A stretch of 64,000 nt of DNA from [Phialemoniopsis] sp. UDSM-2020 (taxonomy: Eukaryota > Ascomycota > Sordariomycetes > Thyridiales > Thyridiaceae). The position numbers and the translations under genes were made by a program. The notes under the pieces are model-generated. The model made no database searches, was not told the origin of the DNA, and saw only the letters and a list, made by a program, of their open reading frames with translations. Below are positions 45,878-58,262 of the stretch, piece after piece; the first letter of the stretch is position 1, and each line of letters opens with the position of its first letter. The stretch is taken from the NCBI GenBank assembly GCA_018873225.1, contig JAEILZ010000007.1, forward strand, positions 2,914,001 through 2,978,000, in the 5' to 3' direction.

Positions 45878-46772
45878 ATGGCTGGCATGATTGATGCCAA
45901 GCTCTTTGAGCAGCTCAAGGCCAAGATCGACGAGGACATCCAAGTCCGCGATGACCTCAGCCAGGTCATTCAGAAGCTCGAGCGCGACGTTTCATACGCT
46001 CAGGGTGTCCTCTCACGTGTTCACTCCACACCCAGAAGCTCATGTTAGTGATTCACCTTCCGTGAATCTCATTGCCCACGTTGCTGATGTCGGTTGCTGC
46101 TCAGATTCATCGTTCCTTCCTCAGGTAGAGGCTGCTATCAAGGAGGAGATTCAGACGGTAGGCAGCCTGGCCGAGATCGCATCCAAGCATCCCTACTACA
46201 AGTAAGTCTCACTCAAGAACGAACTACCGTATGTTCCAAAGAGCCTATTACTCACAGATTGTCAATCAGATACAATGGCCGGTGGACCAGAAACCTCCAA
46301 GATGCCATTGTCACCGTCGTTATCTGCGGCTGGCTAGGCGGCATGAGCTCACCGTCAAGACCCGGCGAGCTGGGCAGGCTACTCACCATCGAGGAGGTCG
46401 GTGAGATCTTCCAACGTAAGTCTTCATGTTAGTACACATTTGAGCCAAGATCTGCGTGACTGAACTACGGTACCAGAGCCGGTAAACCTGAAGGACCGGG
46501 ATGCCTTCCACATCACCATTGAGGAGTACCTGTCAGCCCTGACCGGCGTTACGGACGAATTGAGTCGCCTGGCTGTCAACTCAGTGACTCTCGGTGATAA
46601 CGAGCTGGCCGTCAAGATCAGCTCCTTCATCAAGGACCTGCATGCTGGCTTCCAGTTGCTCAACCTCAAGAACGACTTCTTGCGCAAGAAGGTCGACGGC
46701 GTCAAGTATTCCGTCAAGAAAGTAGAGGATGTGGTCTATGATCTGTCTCTGAGAAACTTGATCCCGAAATGA
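45878..46772 (+). CDS. TSN: translin (RNA/DNA-binding octamer-forming protein)
   Basis: Four exons: 45878-46043, 46105-46201, 46270-46415 and 46477-46772, giving 234 aa, the size of translin. The first intron ends at an early CAG (46104) rather than the later one at 46125, because only the early site keeps the frame. Family features: helical N-terminus with IQVRDDLSQVIQKLERD, the KYNGRWTRNLQ segment (human HEHWRFVLQ position), EEYLSALTGVTDELSRLAVNSVT, and the C-terminal LLNLKNDFLRKKVDGVKY followed by KKVEDVVYDLSLR, all close to the animal protein. Translin forms octamers and, with TRAX, the C3PO endoribonuclease acting on passenger strands and tRNA fragments; in Neurospora the complex processes tRNA. 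TRAX is not in this window. Confidence 0.92.
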
Positions 46773-47335
46773 AAGATGAGCATTCGGGTGTATCCTATCT
46801 GGCATAGCATGCCTTGCCGCAATTCATGAGTAGGAAAGAGACAATTTGCTATGGGATATGGGCATCTTAACGGCGTTCATAGGAGTCGGTATTCTGGCCT
46901 TTCTATGGATGGGCGGACGGGCGGGGCTTGCTCTCAGTGCACTTTCTACCAACAGAAGAAAACAATGAAGATCGGTCATCTGTTAGACCTATTTCGTTGT
47001 CGAGTGTAATTGCGAGTTGGAACAAGAGCTCCCTTCCAGTGATGACATAATAAAGTATTGTATTCCAACTCAATTCGGTGGAGTTGCAAGGGGATGTCCT
47101 TACAGTTCCAGAGCCTCAATCGCTGCTGTTTCAAGCTTTATCGCGGCCCTCCACTCCACTATCAGCACCTGACAATACCGGGCATTTCAGGGCCACAGTG
47201 GGGCACTCCTGAGCTTTCAGACCACGTCGAATCCGAACTTTTGGTTTTTGAAGATAGAACACCCACCCACTTACGGAGCCAGCAGGGTCCCTTCCACTCC
47301 TTTTCGCTCCACGACAACACACAAAACCCTCCGCG
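46773..47335. promoter_or_regulatory. intergenic region between translin and GPI11
   Basis: 563 bp holding translin 3' flank and the GPI11 promoter. No coding-like ORF was seen. Confidence 0.35.
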
Positions 47336-48165
47336 ATGCCGCTGATAGACCCCGTCACAATGTCCTCGCCCGCAGGCAAAGGCCTCGGCGCCCAATCCCC
47401 GGCCAAGCCGCTGCAGCCCGTCGCCGCCCACGCGTCCCCGCTGGCCCAGGGCCTGCGGCACGCCGTGCCCCCGGTCCTGCTCGCCGTCTTCGCCGCCACC
47501 TTCGGCCGGCTCGTCGCCGACCCCGTGCCGACCATGACCCTGACGCTGGCCGTCTCCGGCGCCGCGCAGGTCGCCTACTGCCTGCTCTGCCTGCCCGTCG
47601 CGGGCGCCTCGTCCGGCCCTGCGTCGCGCAAGCCCCGTCCCGGCGAGAAGAAGCGGGCTTCCGACCCTGCCGGGCCCAACATGGCCGTCGTATGTTTTTT
47701 CCTTCTTCTACGCACACTACCAGACCATGACATTGAAGACAAAGCTAATCTCTCTTCGTGCGTGCACAACAGGCCGTCGTCCTCTCCCTCGCCCTAACCG
47801 CCTTCGCCGTCCCGGCCCTCCACGCCGCCATGGTCCTCCTCGGCGCCCCGCTCCTCACCCACGGCGCCCACACCCTCCTCTGCGCCGCGCACCTCGCCTG
47901 CCTCGCCTTCTTCCCGCTCTTCTGGACGCGCGGCGTCGACGGCGCCGCCTGGCTCGCGGTCGCGGGGCTGCGCGCGCCGCTGGACGAGTGCGTCGGCGGG
48001 CTGGTGGGTAGCCTGGCGGGCGCGTGGCTCGGCGCCGTGCCGATACCGCTCGACTGGGACCGCGAGTGGCAGAAGTGGCCCGTCACTATACTGAGCGGCA
48101 TGTACGCTGGGTACGTTGTGGGCAGGGTGCTTAGTGGGACGGTGCTTTTTGGGAAGAGGTTTTGA
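47336..48165 (+). CDS. GPI11: GPI-anchor biosynthesis protein Gpi11 (PIG-F family)
   Basis: Two exons, 47336-47689 and 47773-48165, 248 aa, with a second possible start nine codons in (47360). The protein has about six hydrophobic segments. The first pair lies in the first exon (VPPVLLAVFAATFGRLV and LAVSGAAQVAYCLLCLPV); the second exon holds VVLSLALTAFAVPALHAAMVLLGAPL, HTLLCAAHLACLAFFPLF, then the PIG-F signature region LVGSLAGAWLGAVPIPLDWDREWQKWP and the final SGMYAGYVVGRVL. Gpi11/PIG-F stabilises the ethanolamine-phosphate transferases Gpi7 and Gpi13 in the ER membrane, needed to complete GPI anchors. The PIPLDWDR.WQ.WP motif makes the family call strong. Third codon positions are very GC-rich. 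Confidence 0.92.
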
Positions 48166-48659
48166 GGTGCGGGCAATGAGAGCAGCCTGCTCGGAAAGCT
48201 TGGAGGGAGGTTGGATGAAGGGGCTCACTGAGAGCTCATGAGGGAAACCTTGAAAAGTACACCATCGTTGAACCCCGTGGGTTCTTCGGTGTAGGGATGT
48301 CGACGGCGCTCGTGCTGCTCAGAAGGACAACAGGCACGCCGAGTATGCCAGTGTAAGGATTATAGAGTGTACGATTCCATCGCATAGACCACCGTCTGGA
48401 CAGGGACAGACTACTTGACGCTAGCGCAGCGAAATAGGTTCATGAAATATCATATCATTATCTCCAACATATGCGAGAGCTCTGCAGGATCTTCTATCAT
48501 CGTAACAATCGTCATGTCCCGCCCCATCATCCTGTGCTGCTGATGCGACCAAAAGACCTAAACGCCGAATTTCCCAATGCTTCTATATGAACAACAAGTC
48601 TTCGTACTCCGCCGCATGTCAAGCCCTCTCATGATGGCATGAACTTGATATGCCTCACG
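48166..48659. other. intergenic region between convergent genes
   Basis: 494 bp between the stops of GPI11 (+) and the phosphodiesterase gene (-), presumably two 3' UTRs. Nothing coding-like was seen. Confidence 0.4.
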
Positions 48660-49947
48660 CTACCTCCCCAGCGCCTTCTGCACCTGCTTCCTCTCCGACC
48701 CGAATCGCAACCTCATGAGGCCCACAAAGACAACGACAAGGAGCTGTATAAGCGCGACCAGTGCGTATAGGCGGACCCACCTCCGCAGCCCCGTCCTCGT
48801 CTTTTTCGATTCCTCGCCGCCATCACTACCGTCGTGCCGCCGGCACACATCGAGGAACATCTTGGGGTCGTCGGTGATGACGCCGTCGACCTCCTTGCGG
48901 ATGCTCCACTCCATCCACTCCTCGTCGTTGACAGTCCACACAAAGACGTTGCGCCCCAGCGCGCGGGCTTTCCGGAGGAACCGCGTGCCCCAGGGCCCCA
49001 CCAGCACGCGCTGGAGCAGGTTGAACGAGATGCCCTCGTGGCGCAGGAGGGCGTGGGCGTAGGGCAGGCTCGCGCCGATGTAGGCGATGGGGAAGCCGGG
49101 GAGGTGCTGCTGGCTGCGGCGCATGAAGTTGGCCTGTTCGGATCTGGTGTTAGAGACAAAAGAGCGCGGACTTGGGGAAGTAAGGGGAGATGTTGGAGAC
49201 TTACGTCCCAGCAGCCGATGACGATCCTCTCCCTCCAGGGGCGGGAGACGGGCGCGGCGTCAAACGTCTTGGCGATGTGGTGCATGAGCTCGTCGGCGTC
49301 GTCGTCGCGCTTGATATCGATCATGACCCAGATGTCCTCGAGACCCGGCTGCGCCAGGTACGTCAACAGGTCGAGCAGGCGCGGCATCGGCGACCGCGGC
49401 TCCCTGACGGTGCGCACCGTGCTCAGGAACTCCCAGTCGCAGTCCGCGATCGTTTCTTTCCGCCCGAAGCACCGGACCAGATTCTTATCCTATAATTCCA
49501 CCTTAATCAGCCACACGGCTTGGACTAATATGATTATAAGGAAAGGGACTTACATGCGACAGCACGACGACCTTGTCCCGCGTCAGGTGCACATCGGTCT
49601 CGAGGGCGTGCGCGCCGACGGCCACGGCGCCCTGGAACGCGGGCATCGTGTTCTCGGGCCAGGCGGCCTTGTAACCCCGGTGCGCGATGGTCTGCGGCAG
49701 CCGCGCCGTGACGGGGCGGGTGAGGGCGCCGGCGAAGGAAGCTGCAAGAGGACCCCTGCCTGTCAGCACTCTAAATTTCCACATGTGCGCGCGCGCCGGG
49801 AATGATGCACATAATATATCCTGCGCTAACTCAGGGACGGCGGACGATCAAAAACTCACCGGTTGGAAAGCCGGACATCTTTCGCTCGAGCAGCGGCGCG
49901 GCCTCGGTTGACCGCGCCTTTTCTTGGACGACGGCGGTGTAGGACAT
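48660..49947 (-). CDS. PGC1: tail-anchored glycerophosphodiester phosphodiesterase (Pgc1-like)
   Basis: Four exons: 49947-49860, 49741-49554, 49489-49205 and 49133-48660, 344 aa. GDPD active-site residues are all present and in order: His50-Arg51 ([13 protein letters not shown]), Glu77 and Asp79 ([10 protein letters not shown]), His92 (VVLSH, created just before an intron), and later WVMIDIKRD. The C-terminus has a single hydrophobic segment ([18 protein letters not shown]) followed by a basic tail, i.e. a tail anchor, as in budding yeast Pgc1, the phosphatidylglycerol phospholipase C that limits mitochondrial PG. The reaction is therefore probably PG hydrolysis to diacylglycerol and glycerol phosphate (inference from architecture). 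The frame is open upstream of the chosen ATG, so a longer N-terminus cannot be excluded. Confidence 0.86.
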
Positions 49948-51704
49948 CGCGAACCACCCGGTATGGGCGGCGATGGTTGTTTGTAATGTAGGAGGATTTC
50001 CTTGTGGAGAGAGGGGAGAGAGAGGCGGGTTTACGCGCACGGTTCTACGTTTCAATGATGCGCAGAAGAGACAGTAGATAAAACACTTGACGTCAAAACT
50101 GTCAAACAATCCAAAAATAAGTCAATCATTCCCCTCTTCAACGGGCGGGCCGGCCTGTCACCTTCGACTTCTTTTAAGAGAAAGCCACCATTGTCCCCGG
50201 ACTTAAGCGGTGAGCTCAAGTGTCCGGAGAGACTTGCGTAGGCCACAAACATAAGACACCAGACGGCCAGACTCTCAGCTCCAACGGCGCCGCGGCACCC
50301 GTCCTGCTAGTTAGTAGAGGGGAGGGGAGGAGGGGCGACGGGAATCACGCGGTTTGCGAGTCCGAAGCGGCGATGCCGCTAGAAGGTCGCTACGAATCGT
50401 TCTAGGCCGGCGCCACACGTGTTTGCGAGTCGGGGTGATACCTAGCCTAGCTCAGTGCTTGGTGGGAGGGGGATAACGGCGCGGAGTTAGTACGGTCTGC
50501 ATCTTTGCGAGCAAGACGCAAACACCGGAACACCATTAGAAGCCGGATTGCGTCCTGCTCTTTTCTGAAGATTCGTAATCATAGCCTGTTTTTGCTGTCT
50601 TGCTTTTCACGAAGGTTGCAGGTTGAAATTTCGAGCCCGCTGTCAGGTATCGACTGTTGGCAGGAGAGTTATCCCACTACCCACCCAGAACCATATAGGT
50701 CAATACCTCGCAAAGATGTCTTATTTACCCTTTCCACCTCTGTATCCTGTTCGAAAGGGGCAAATGGGGAAATCAAGCTTTCTCGATACCAACCCGCGGG
50801 GTCCCAGAGCGAGCGCCGTCCCGCCTAATATGGCGACGTAGATTGCCGCACCAAGACAGCAGCCCTGGATCAAGCTCTCGCTCTACGCCTACTGTCAGGG
50901 GAGCGTCCACTATAGATATAAATATAATGAATTAAATGATCTTTCGTCTCAAGAGCAAGTACACAGATGTACTCTTCGCTTCTCTCAGTCGCTTATGCAC
51001 ACCCCACGATGCACGAAGGGGAGTCGACAGATATTTAGCCTAAAGCCCGAGAGGCACAGAAGTGGTGGGCGCGTGCCAGCAGAGACGGCCGCGCAATATC
51101 GAGAGAAACGAAACAAATGCAGGATGGAACAGTTCTAAGCCCAGTCTCGTATTCAGCGACATGTCACAAGCTAAAGGACCGTTCAACGTAGATACTAAAT
51201 GTTCTCATTCTTCTTGTCGCGAATAGATGTCTATCGTAGAAGCCAAGGTACTAAAAGGCAGCTGGTATCCTCATGATCTTTTGTCCTTATATCCTCCCAA
51301 ATTCCATATCGCAACAAAGGGGATACAAGGCGTTGTGTGCATAGTGCAGCAATCTCGTCGCAGAGGTAGAGAAGCTTCATAGTAGAAGTATCCTCTGCGA
51401 ATCCGAGCAATCCTCGTCATTGGTAAAAGGAAAACAATATCATTCAAGTTCCCTTTGCCATCTCTGACGAGGATCCGTAAAATCAAGCGCTTCCCTCCAT
51501 ATCCAAATAAAAACACAAACCCAAGTAAAGCCAATGAGCCGTAGCCATGGCAAGTCCGCTCATAATTTCCAATCCCATATACACCGTTGTTTGAAACCAT
51601 TTTGATCACCAGAGTCGGTGAATGAATCCCAAAAAAGACATATCATGAAAAGTATAAAACACCCCGCTTATCATAAGACATAGGTAAGGCTTGGCCTCAA
51701 TACA
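49948..51704. other. intergenic region
   Basis: 1.76 kb between the phosphodiesterase start and the FacB stop; the right end (about 51.2-51.7 kb) is probably FacB 3' UTR. A short A/T-rich stretch lies at 50910-50940. No recognisable gene. Confidence 0.35.
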
Positions 51705-54444
51705 TCATAGGAAGTGGCTGTCGAGGTTGTCCAGAGTGAACCCGTCGTTGGAAGTCGGGCAGCTCGTCGGGACCAGGCCACCGTGGTAGTCGAGGCTGTT
51801 GACGCTCAGTCCCAGGTCGCTTGTCGTCAGCTCCTCGCCCGAACTCAAGCTCTCATCGCTGAGGCTGAGCACACTTTGGGGCGCGGCCGGGTTGCTGTTA
51901 AAGTCGCCAAGGTTGAAGCCAGAGAGATCCCACGTGTCTGGTGACCATCCGCCAGAGAGCGAATTTGCCGAGACAGGCGTGTCAGCCAGGGCCAAAGCGG
52001 GACCACCATAGATGGCGTCGTAAACGTTCAGCTGGCCACCATCGAGAGATCCGAGGAGCGCCTCCCATTCGGAAGCAGAGACACCGGAGATCTTCTGGTT
52101 CAATTGAGCGGGGGAGAAGTGGCCCTGGGGTTGCTGATGCGTGCGCTGCTGCGGGCGGCCCTGATTAGGCGACTGTGGCTGTGACGTTTGCGGGTTGGCG
52201 TTGAGCGAGAGGTAGTCCAGGTTCTGGTTGTGCTTGGGTTGCGGGGAGACACGGGCTAGCATCTGCGCTTGCGACAGTGACAGGCGGTTGAAGGACATAT
52301 CGGGACGAGGGCTGTCGAATGAGGCCCTAGATGAGGATCGATGGAGGTCGGGTCGGTTGTTACTGGGCATCGTCATGCGCCTCAGCTTCTCCTGTTGGCG
52401 GAGTAGGTCGGTCTCGCTGACACTGGCAGCGGCAAGACGGCCAAGCGGGTGGGAACTCTTCTTGGCCGACGGCTGCGAGGCAGGAGGCGAGGCTCTCTGG
52501 GGCGGGGCAGCCATACGCACACTGGGACTGTCCTTTGGCGGGGAAGCCAGGGCGCTTTGGGCAGGGCGAGGAGGCTCATCAAGGGTGACAAGCAGGGCAG
52601 CGACACGCTTGAGGTCATACGTGCCAGGAGCCTTCGTCTTCTCAGTGATCTTGATGACAGCGTTGACAAGGCGCTCTCCATCCTTCATCAGCTTGCTGTC
52701 TTGCTTCAGATCAATGGTCTGGTAGAGCAATGTCATGCCGCAGATGATGAGAACGTCGGCCTTGTTGAGGCAGAAGGAGAAGGACATGTTACGCTCCTCG
52801 AGGAGCTGGATGATCTGGACGATGCGCTTGCTCGACTCGCTGATGGAAATGACGGCGGGCGCAGCCTTTTGACCCAGGCTCGAACCGACAGCAGGGCGCA
52901 TGATGAGGGTGCGGATGTAGTAATAGGCAAGAGCCAGCAGTGGTGACCTGCTGCCAGTCACGTGGGTCGACGGCTTGTCCTGCTGGAAGATGAGCTTGAG
53001 ATGTTGGGGCAGAGCCTCGTTCCAGTCGTCAAGCTCGGCCTCGAGCGCAGCCATCTGCTGGAGAGAAAGCTCATGCGAGGTTGCGGCAGGGTAGTTCTTC
53101 TCGAGGACCTTGGCAAGGATGCGAGCAGCACGGAAGAGAGCCAGTGCGCTAGACAGTCTCGTGTATTCGCCGGGAAGGGTCGGTTGGAAACCCTTCTCCG
53201 TGACGTACTCATCGTCGGTGTCGGACGGGTATTCAGCATGAATGTCGTCCTCCTTGAGAAGCTTGGGCAGGCCAAGGATGGCGGCCGAGAAGCAGTCCAG
53301 AGTGTAAAGAGTCCAGAACACCTTCTTGCGGGTCTCGATAGTCAAGGCACCAAAAGAGAAGCGCTTCTGACTCTGGTGAAGGCCGAGGCGATGGGATAGG
53401 CCGACAGCGACGCCCTTGTAATGTTGCAGGCGCTTGTAGTCAGCCCTCGCGGTGCAGTACATGAGAGCGAGGACGAGGCACTGAAGGGTGATGATGGTAT
53501 TGTCCATGAGGATGGCGTCCAAGGCGCGTTGCCAGTGTACCTCGCAGGCAGCGATCTGCTCAAAATCGGGATCCTCGCCGGAGAGGGCGGCAATGCTGAA
53601 GACCAGGTAGAGCTGCGCGATCTTGTGATTGCTCTTGATCTTTTCGGGGTCGGCGACGAACTCCTCGTAGATGTGCAGGAACTGCGGCTTGTGCAGAACC
53701 GGGAACAAGGGTGACCACTCCTGGAAGTAGACATTTACACAACGATCTGAGAACATGCGGGGCGGCACGCGCGGGTTTTGCGATTGTGACGCCGACACAA
53801 GGGGATAGCAGCCCTGGATGTGCAAGAAGGCCTCGGTGTTGAAGTCTGAGCAAGATTTGCCGTTCTCCTGGATTTTGCGTTTGAACGACTCTGTAACGGT
53901 ATGTCAGTCATTTTGTACAAGTCACAGCAGCTCGAGGTAAAAACAAACCTATAAATGCTCGGCCGCTCGAGGCACCCATGAAGTAAGAATCGGAGTTCTC
54001 AACACCGAGGAGCAGAGGCGACGCCTGCACACGGAATGTGTCCTCCTTGGGCGGCGGCGCCGACGGTTCTCTCCTCGCATCGTGTGACTGCGGGCTCTGT
54101 CCAGAACTCGTATGTGAAGAAGCGTGGCGCTGGTTGCCGTGCATCCTCGACAGCATGTCGATCTTCTCGTCCTTCTCGTCCAGCAGGTCCTTGAGGTCGC
54201 GGACCTCGGCCTCGAGCACGCGCACGCGCTCCTCGAGCGACTCGGTATAGCCCCGGGGAAACGCTCTCCGGCTGAGCTTATCGCTGGTGCGGCACTCGAA
54301 GCCGACGTTGGCGCACTGGGTGCAGCAGGGGCGGATGCCGTCGCAACGAATCTTCTTGCTGCGGCACCGGTCACAGGCCTGGGCGATCCGGCTCTGAGAG
54401 CTGGTGCCCACCTTGATGACCTTCATAGGAAGGATGCCGGGCAT
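51705..54444 (-). CDS. facB: FacB/Cat8-type Zn(II)2Cys6 transcription factor (acetate/gluconeogenesis regulator)
   Basis: Two exons, 54444-53949 and 53890-51705, 893 aa. The N-terminus has the zinc cluster C24-x2-C27-x6-C34-x6-C41-x2-C44-x6-C51 with the basic recognition stretch RCRSKKIRCDG; an extra Cys40 lies beside Cys41. A linker (KLSRRAFPRGYTESLEERV) leads into a leucine-zipper-like coiled coil of about residues 67-100 for dimerisation. Exon 2 holds the fungal-specific transcription factor domain (about 190-560, e.g. RLGLHQSQ, FWTLYTLDCFSAAILGLP), then a Ser/Pro/Gln-rich region and an acidic C-terminus suited to activation. The zinc cluster, linker and zipper closely match what I recall of A. 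nidulans FacB (Neurospora acu-15; yeast Cat8), which activates acetyl-CoA synthetase, glyoxylate-cycle and gluconeogenic genes. It has a long upstream gene-free region. Confidence 0.88.
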
Positions 54445-57400
54445 TTTGAACGACTTTCGTGGTTCCCTCCTCTAGAGATCTGGTCCTTGTCGCGAATGGT
54501 GGTCAAAGATAAGAGGGGTATGACTCCGCGGTGCTCTCTGTGCACCTGCTCTCGGCTGTCGTTCGGCGTCGAAAAAATGGGTGGAGCAGTGCTGAGCGCG
54601 ATTGGAGGGCGGCAGTTCACCGGTAGATCATGTCCCAACAGAAAATCTCAGAAAATCTCCTCACGTAATGAAACACTTTGGGGGTATCAAAAAGATGTTG
54701 ACTTATTGTTTCGACGAGGCGTCGAGCAAAAGGTCGTTCAGTAGAAATGAAGGAGGGATCGAGGAGGAAATGAACACTGGGTGTGGGAACGGGAGGTGTT
54801 AAAAGTAGATTGGGATGGGGAGTGGGATGGGGGATGAATGGTGGTGGGAAATAGGGACACGCACAGTTCTCGTTAGCGGATGAATTCCATGAGAAGAGCG
54901 CGAAGAGGTACATCGAGGGACATGCCCAGTTTTTTGCGGAGAACGAGCAGCAGGCCGGGGGGCACCGGAGCATGGGCCAAACAGTGAATGACCAGCGCGA
55001 CATGGGGACATGGGGGTGTGCGAGATGGACAATTCTGAGGGTGTGTATCATCGTCCACCAGCACCAAGCCCAAAGAGGACAAGGATGATGAATCTGGGGG
55101 AGGGCAGACGAGGGGGGAGACTTCGGGGACTACGAAAGGCAGTCAGGCAGAGCGACAGCATCAGAACAGGGGACCACCATCGATGCAGGGCCAGTAGTTC
55201 GACGCTTAGTTCGTTCGATGGCACGAGTTTGTTGGAGAGAAATGGCACCACTCTCACTCACTCCTTCACACCCCATCACCGGTCTTGTCTACTCCTTCGT
55301 GAGTGAGTCTTGTCTTCGTTCGCCTGTGCAGAAACAAAAGCCCTCTGTTATCCCTCCTCATCCTCCACCCCTCCCATACCTGATGCCTTCCCTCTGTGTG
55401 GCTGCGACGTGATGCTCTAGACTTCTTCGCTCCCCCAATTTCCCCATACCAGACTAGACTAGCTCCAGGAGATTCCGACCAGAGTGGACTTTGCGCATCA
55501 TTGCCATGGTCCAACGGAAGTTTGGCGTCTGGGGATGCGGCGAGCTCCATGTCTGAATCGCATGATGCGGCGCATGGCTCATCGGATCCCCTGGCATTTG
55601 TTCGTCCTTTGGTATTCTCGCTCTGGCCCATCTAGACAGGTGTATCATCTCTGCAATATCTCTCCTCTTCCAGCAGATTTCCAAAAACATTCTACTGCAT
55701 CTCCCTACCAGAGCTCGCAAGGTGAGACAGGACAGGCAACGAAATGCGGCGGCAGTTGGTGTTGCTATACCTGATCCAGCTTAAGGGTGTGCCTCATAAT
55801 ATACCCAACCCAGGCTTCAGACATTGTCGATAGGCTTCTCAAGATTACCAGCACCTTTCAAAACTCTGTCATGGCGCCGGCCCGTGTCAATCTTGATTGA
55901 CTTGTCATGCAAGGCCATAAGAGGCCGTCGTATCTAAGGTGCGGCCACCTGGGGATCCCGATGGTCGCCTCCCAGAGCTTTCTAGAAGACAACAAGTGCG
56001 ACGCCGTCATTTTGCCTTGGAAACCGCATCATCGCCATCATCATCACCACGGCAGCCAATGTTCCCTTGCGCCTCGGGGTCCCCCATGGGCAATGGATCT
56101 ACCCCAAGATGGCGGGGCATATCGGGAGATTTTGGAAGTGCTCGAGGCGATCCCTGGTCGTTGTCTTGCTTTCTCTCTTGTCTCCTGTCTGCGGTTCTTG
56201 CGGGAGCAGTCTGACTGTGCGACTCCTCTAAGCTCACCCCGGGCCTGAGGAAAAGCCAGGCGCTAATCCCTTTCGGGCCATGGACTGGTCCTAGTCCGTA
56301 AGGTACAAGCGGGTGACCCCATGTAAGCGCAAGTCTCTCCATGTTCCCTCGACGTTGGCCCTGAGAAAACGAGCTCTGCAAGCCTCATCACGCCTGCGAC
56401 CTACTAGGCAGATACGTGCTTTCGCGATCCCAATAGTTCAGATCAGGCAAGGGATTCGCTTATCGTGTAAAACCAGAGAAAAGAATGCCATGGATTAGCA
56501 TGTGAGTTGCAACGGTGCACGTGCATATGACGCTCGCGAAATACCATGGTTTGTTTGGCCTTGCCCCTTCTCCAGATCAGCTCTCGGTACTTCCAATAAA
56601 AAGGGCTGAAAAGGGAACCCCATTGCCTTGCTAAGTGGGATTAGAAACAACAAGGCAGAGAGGCGAGAAAGAATTGGATCAAGTGCACTATTTTTGCGAC
56701 TTGCCATTGGCGTTTGGCCTGCCCTCGACACGAGGGACGTCGATTGTCTGGTACGGTGTGCTGTGCGCTTTCGTCAGACAAGACATCGAATTTCTTGGGA
56801 ATACAACCGGACGGCAAGGTAGGCAGTAGCTCGTCGATCGCCAGTGGCCGTCCCGTCAGAATAGCCGGATTGCTCTGAGGATTCCCCACCGCTTGGCGTA
56901 GCGTAGTATTTCGACTCAGTTTCGACCCTCCAAGAGACAAACGGGAGTCCACATCGCGAAACGCAAAGCTGATAAGGGAGAAGAGAGAGAGGAAACCCCA
57001 TATCCCCTTGACGCGGGGCCGGGGTAGGACGTGCGTCTGCTCCTCAACGCCCGTTACACAGGTTGCCATCATCAGACTCCACGCGGGGAAACGAAGAAGA
57101 ATCGGAATCTCAGAATTTCTTTGATGACCCAGGTCGCTGGACGGATGGAGAAACTGGTGATACTGCTCGACGCCAAGTACCTGACTGCCATCTCACGCTA
57201 GGCAGTTCTCCCACATGCGGGCGCAGCGCCTGGACACAAGCCCAGCAGCCCACCTTGCCCACTCAGAAGACACAGAGTCCAGATCCGTTCCCCGCACTTT
57301 ACTGGACGAGGGGCGTCTGCGCAAAAGTACTCGGGCGGTACCTCAGACCGGCAAAATGACCTCTAGGGTGAGGAATGGTATTGGGCGCCTCGTGGCTGTA

Positions 57401-58262
57401 GAGTAGCAATACACCAAGATGGCCCTGCAAATTTACAGATAGACAAGCCTCCAAATTGTGAGCAAAGAAAACCCTTAAGAGGTCGTCTCATATAAGGTCC
57501 GATGTCTCTCGTCCCCCAGAACATCTGCATCTCGATCCTTTCAGTCGGGAATATCCACTGAGCTGTGCAGCAAGGTTCGTGCCAAGTAGCAGAAGTCGTC
57601 CCCGAAGCCTCCGGAGGCTCAGACATATGCACATCTTTCGTGTGCTCATGAACAGATGATAACCCCATCCCCCCAGCAAGCTTCCAATGTGGATCGCCAC
57701 CATTTGAGCCTTGCGCAGGCGATGTGGGTAACCAGTATGACTGCATTGGCATGTCCATTCTTGCTTTTGGCGTTCCTGGCAGGAAAGCCAAGGAGGGATA
57801 TCACCAAGGCATCTGATTAGGTTGAGACCGTTGAGGACCAATAGTCGCAGGTGATATACTTCGTGACGGCGTGTGGGTAGTTGGCTTGGTCTGGCCGGCC
57901 TTGTGCGTGTTTCGTCTGTGGTCCCATTCTTTTTCGTCTTTCGCTGTTTCGTCTAGTTGCAGCTTAGGGCGAAAAAAGAGGTGTCATCAGCTCACGGCTC
58001 GGTGTCGCAACTGGTTTACGCAGGCCTTGGGATTCTTGGAGGCCTGGTGGTAAATGCCATGGGACTCTTCTTCGCTGGGCGGCCTGCAATCCACTTCTTT
58101 GTCATTGCTTTGTCCTCACAAACCCCATGTAGCCAGATCCTTCCTCGACCCCCCTTGAATCTCGCTCCTCTTTTTTCTTTCCAGTGCTCATGCTTGTTGA
58201 GGCGATGTCAACCAAAAAAAATCGACGCCAAAGGCTGATGCTCGGATGTTGGTGCGGAGAAA
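54445..58262. promoter_or_regulatory. large gene-free interval upstream of FacB
   Basis: 3.8 kb without a supported gene. The FacB-proximal 600 bp is probably leader and core promoter. Several ORFs of 80-145 codons (56641-57072 and 57363-57791 on minus, 55907-56248 on plus) overlap each other, lack third-position GC bias and show no recognisable domain. Unassigned minus-strand exons near 57.4-57.8 kb cannot be excluded. Confidence 0.35.

Noticed and set aside
57363..57791. 142-codon ORF on the minus strand
   Set aside because: No recognisable domain and little third-position GC preference; overlaps another ORF of similar size (57488-57841).
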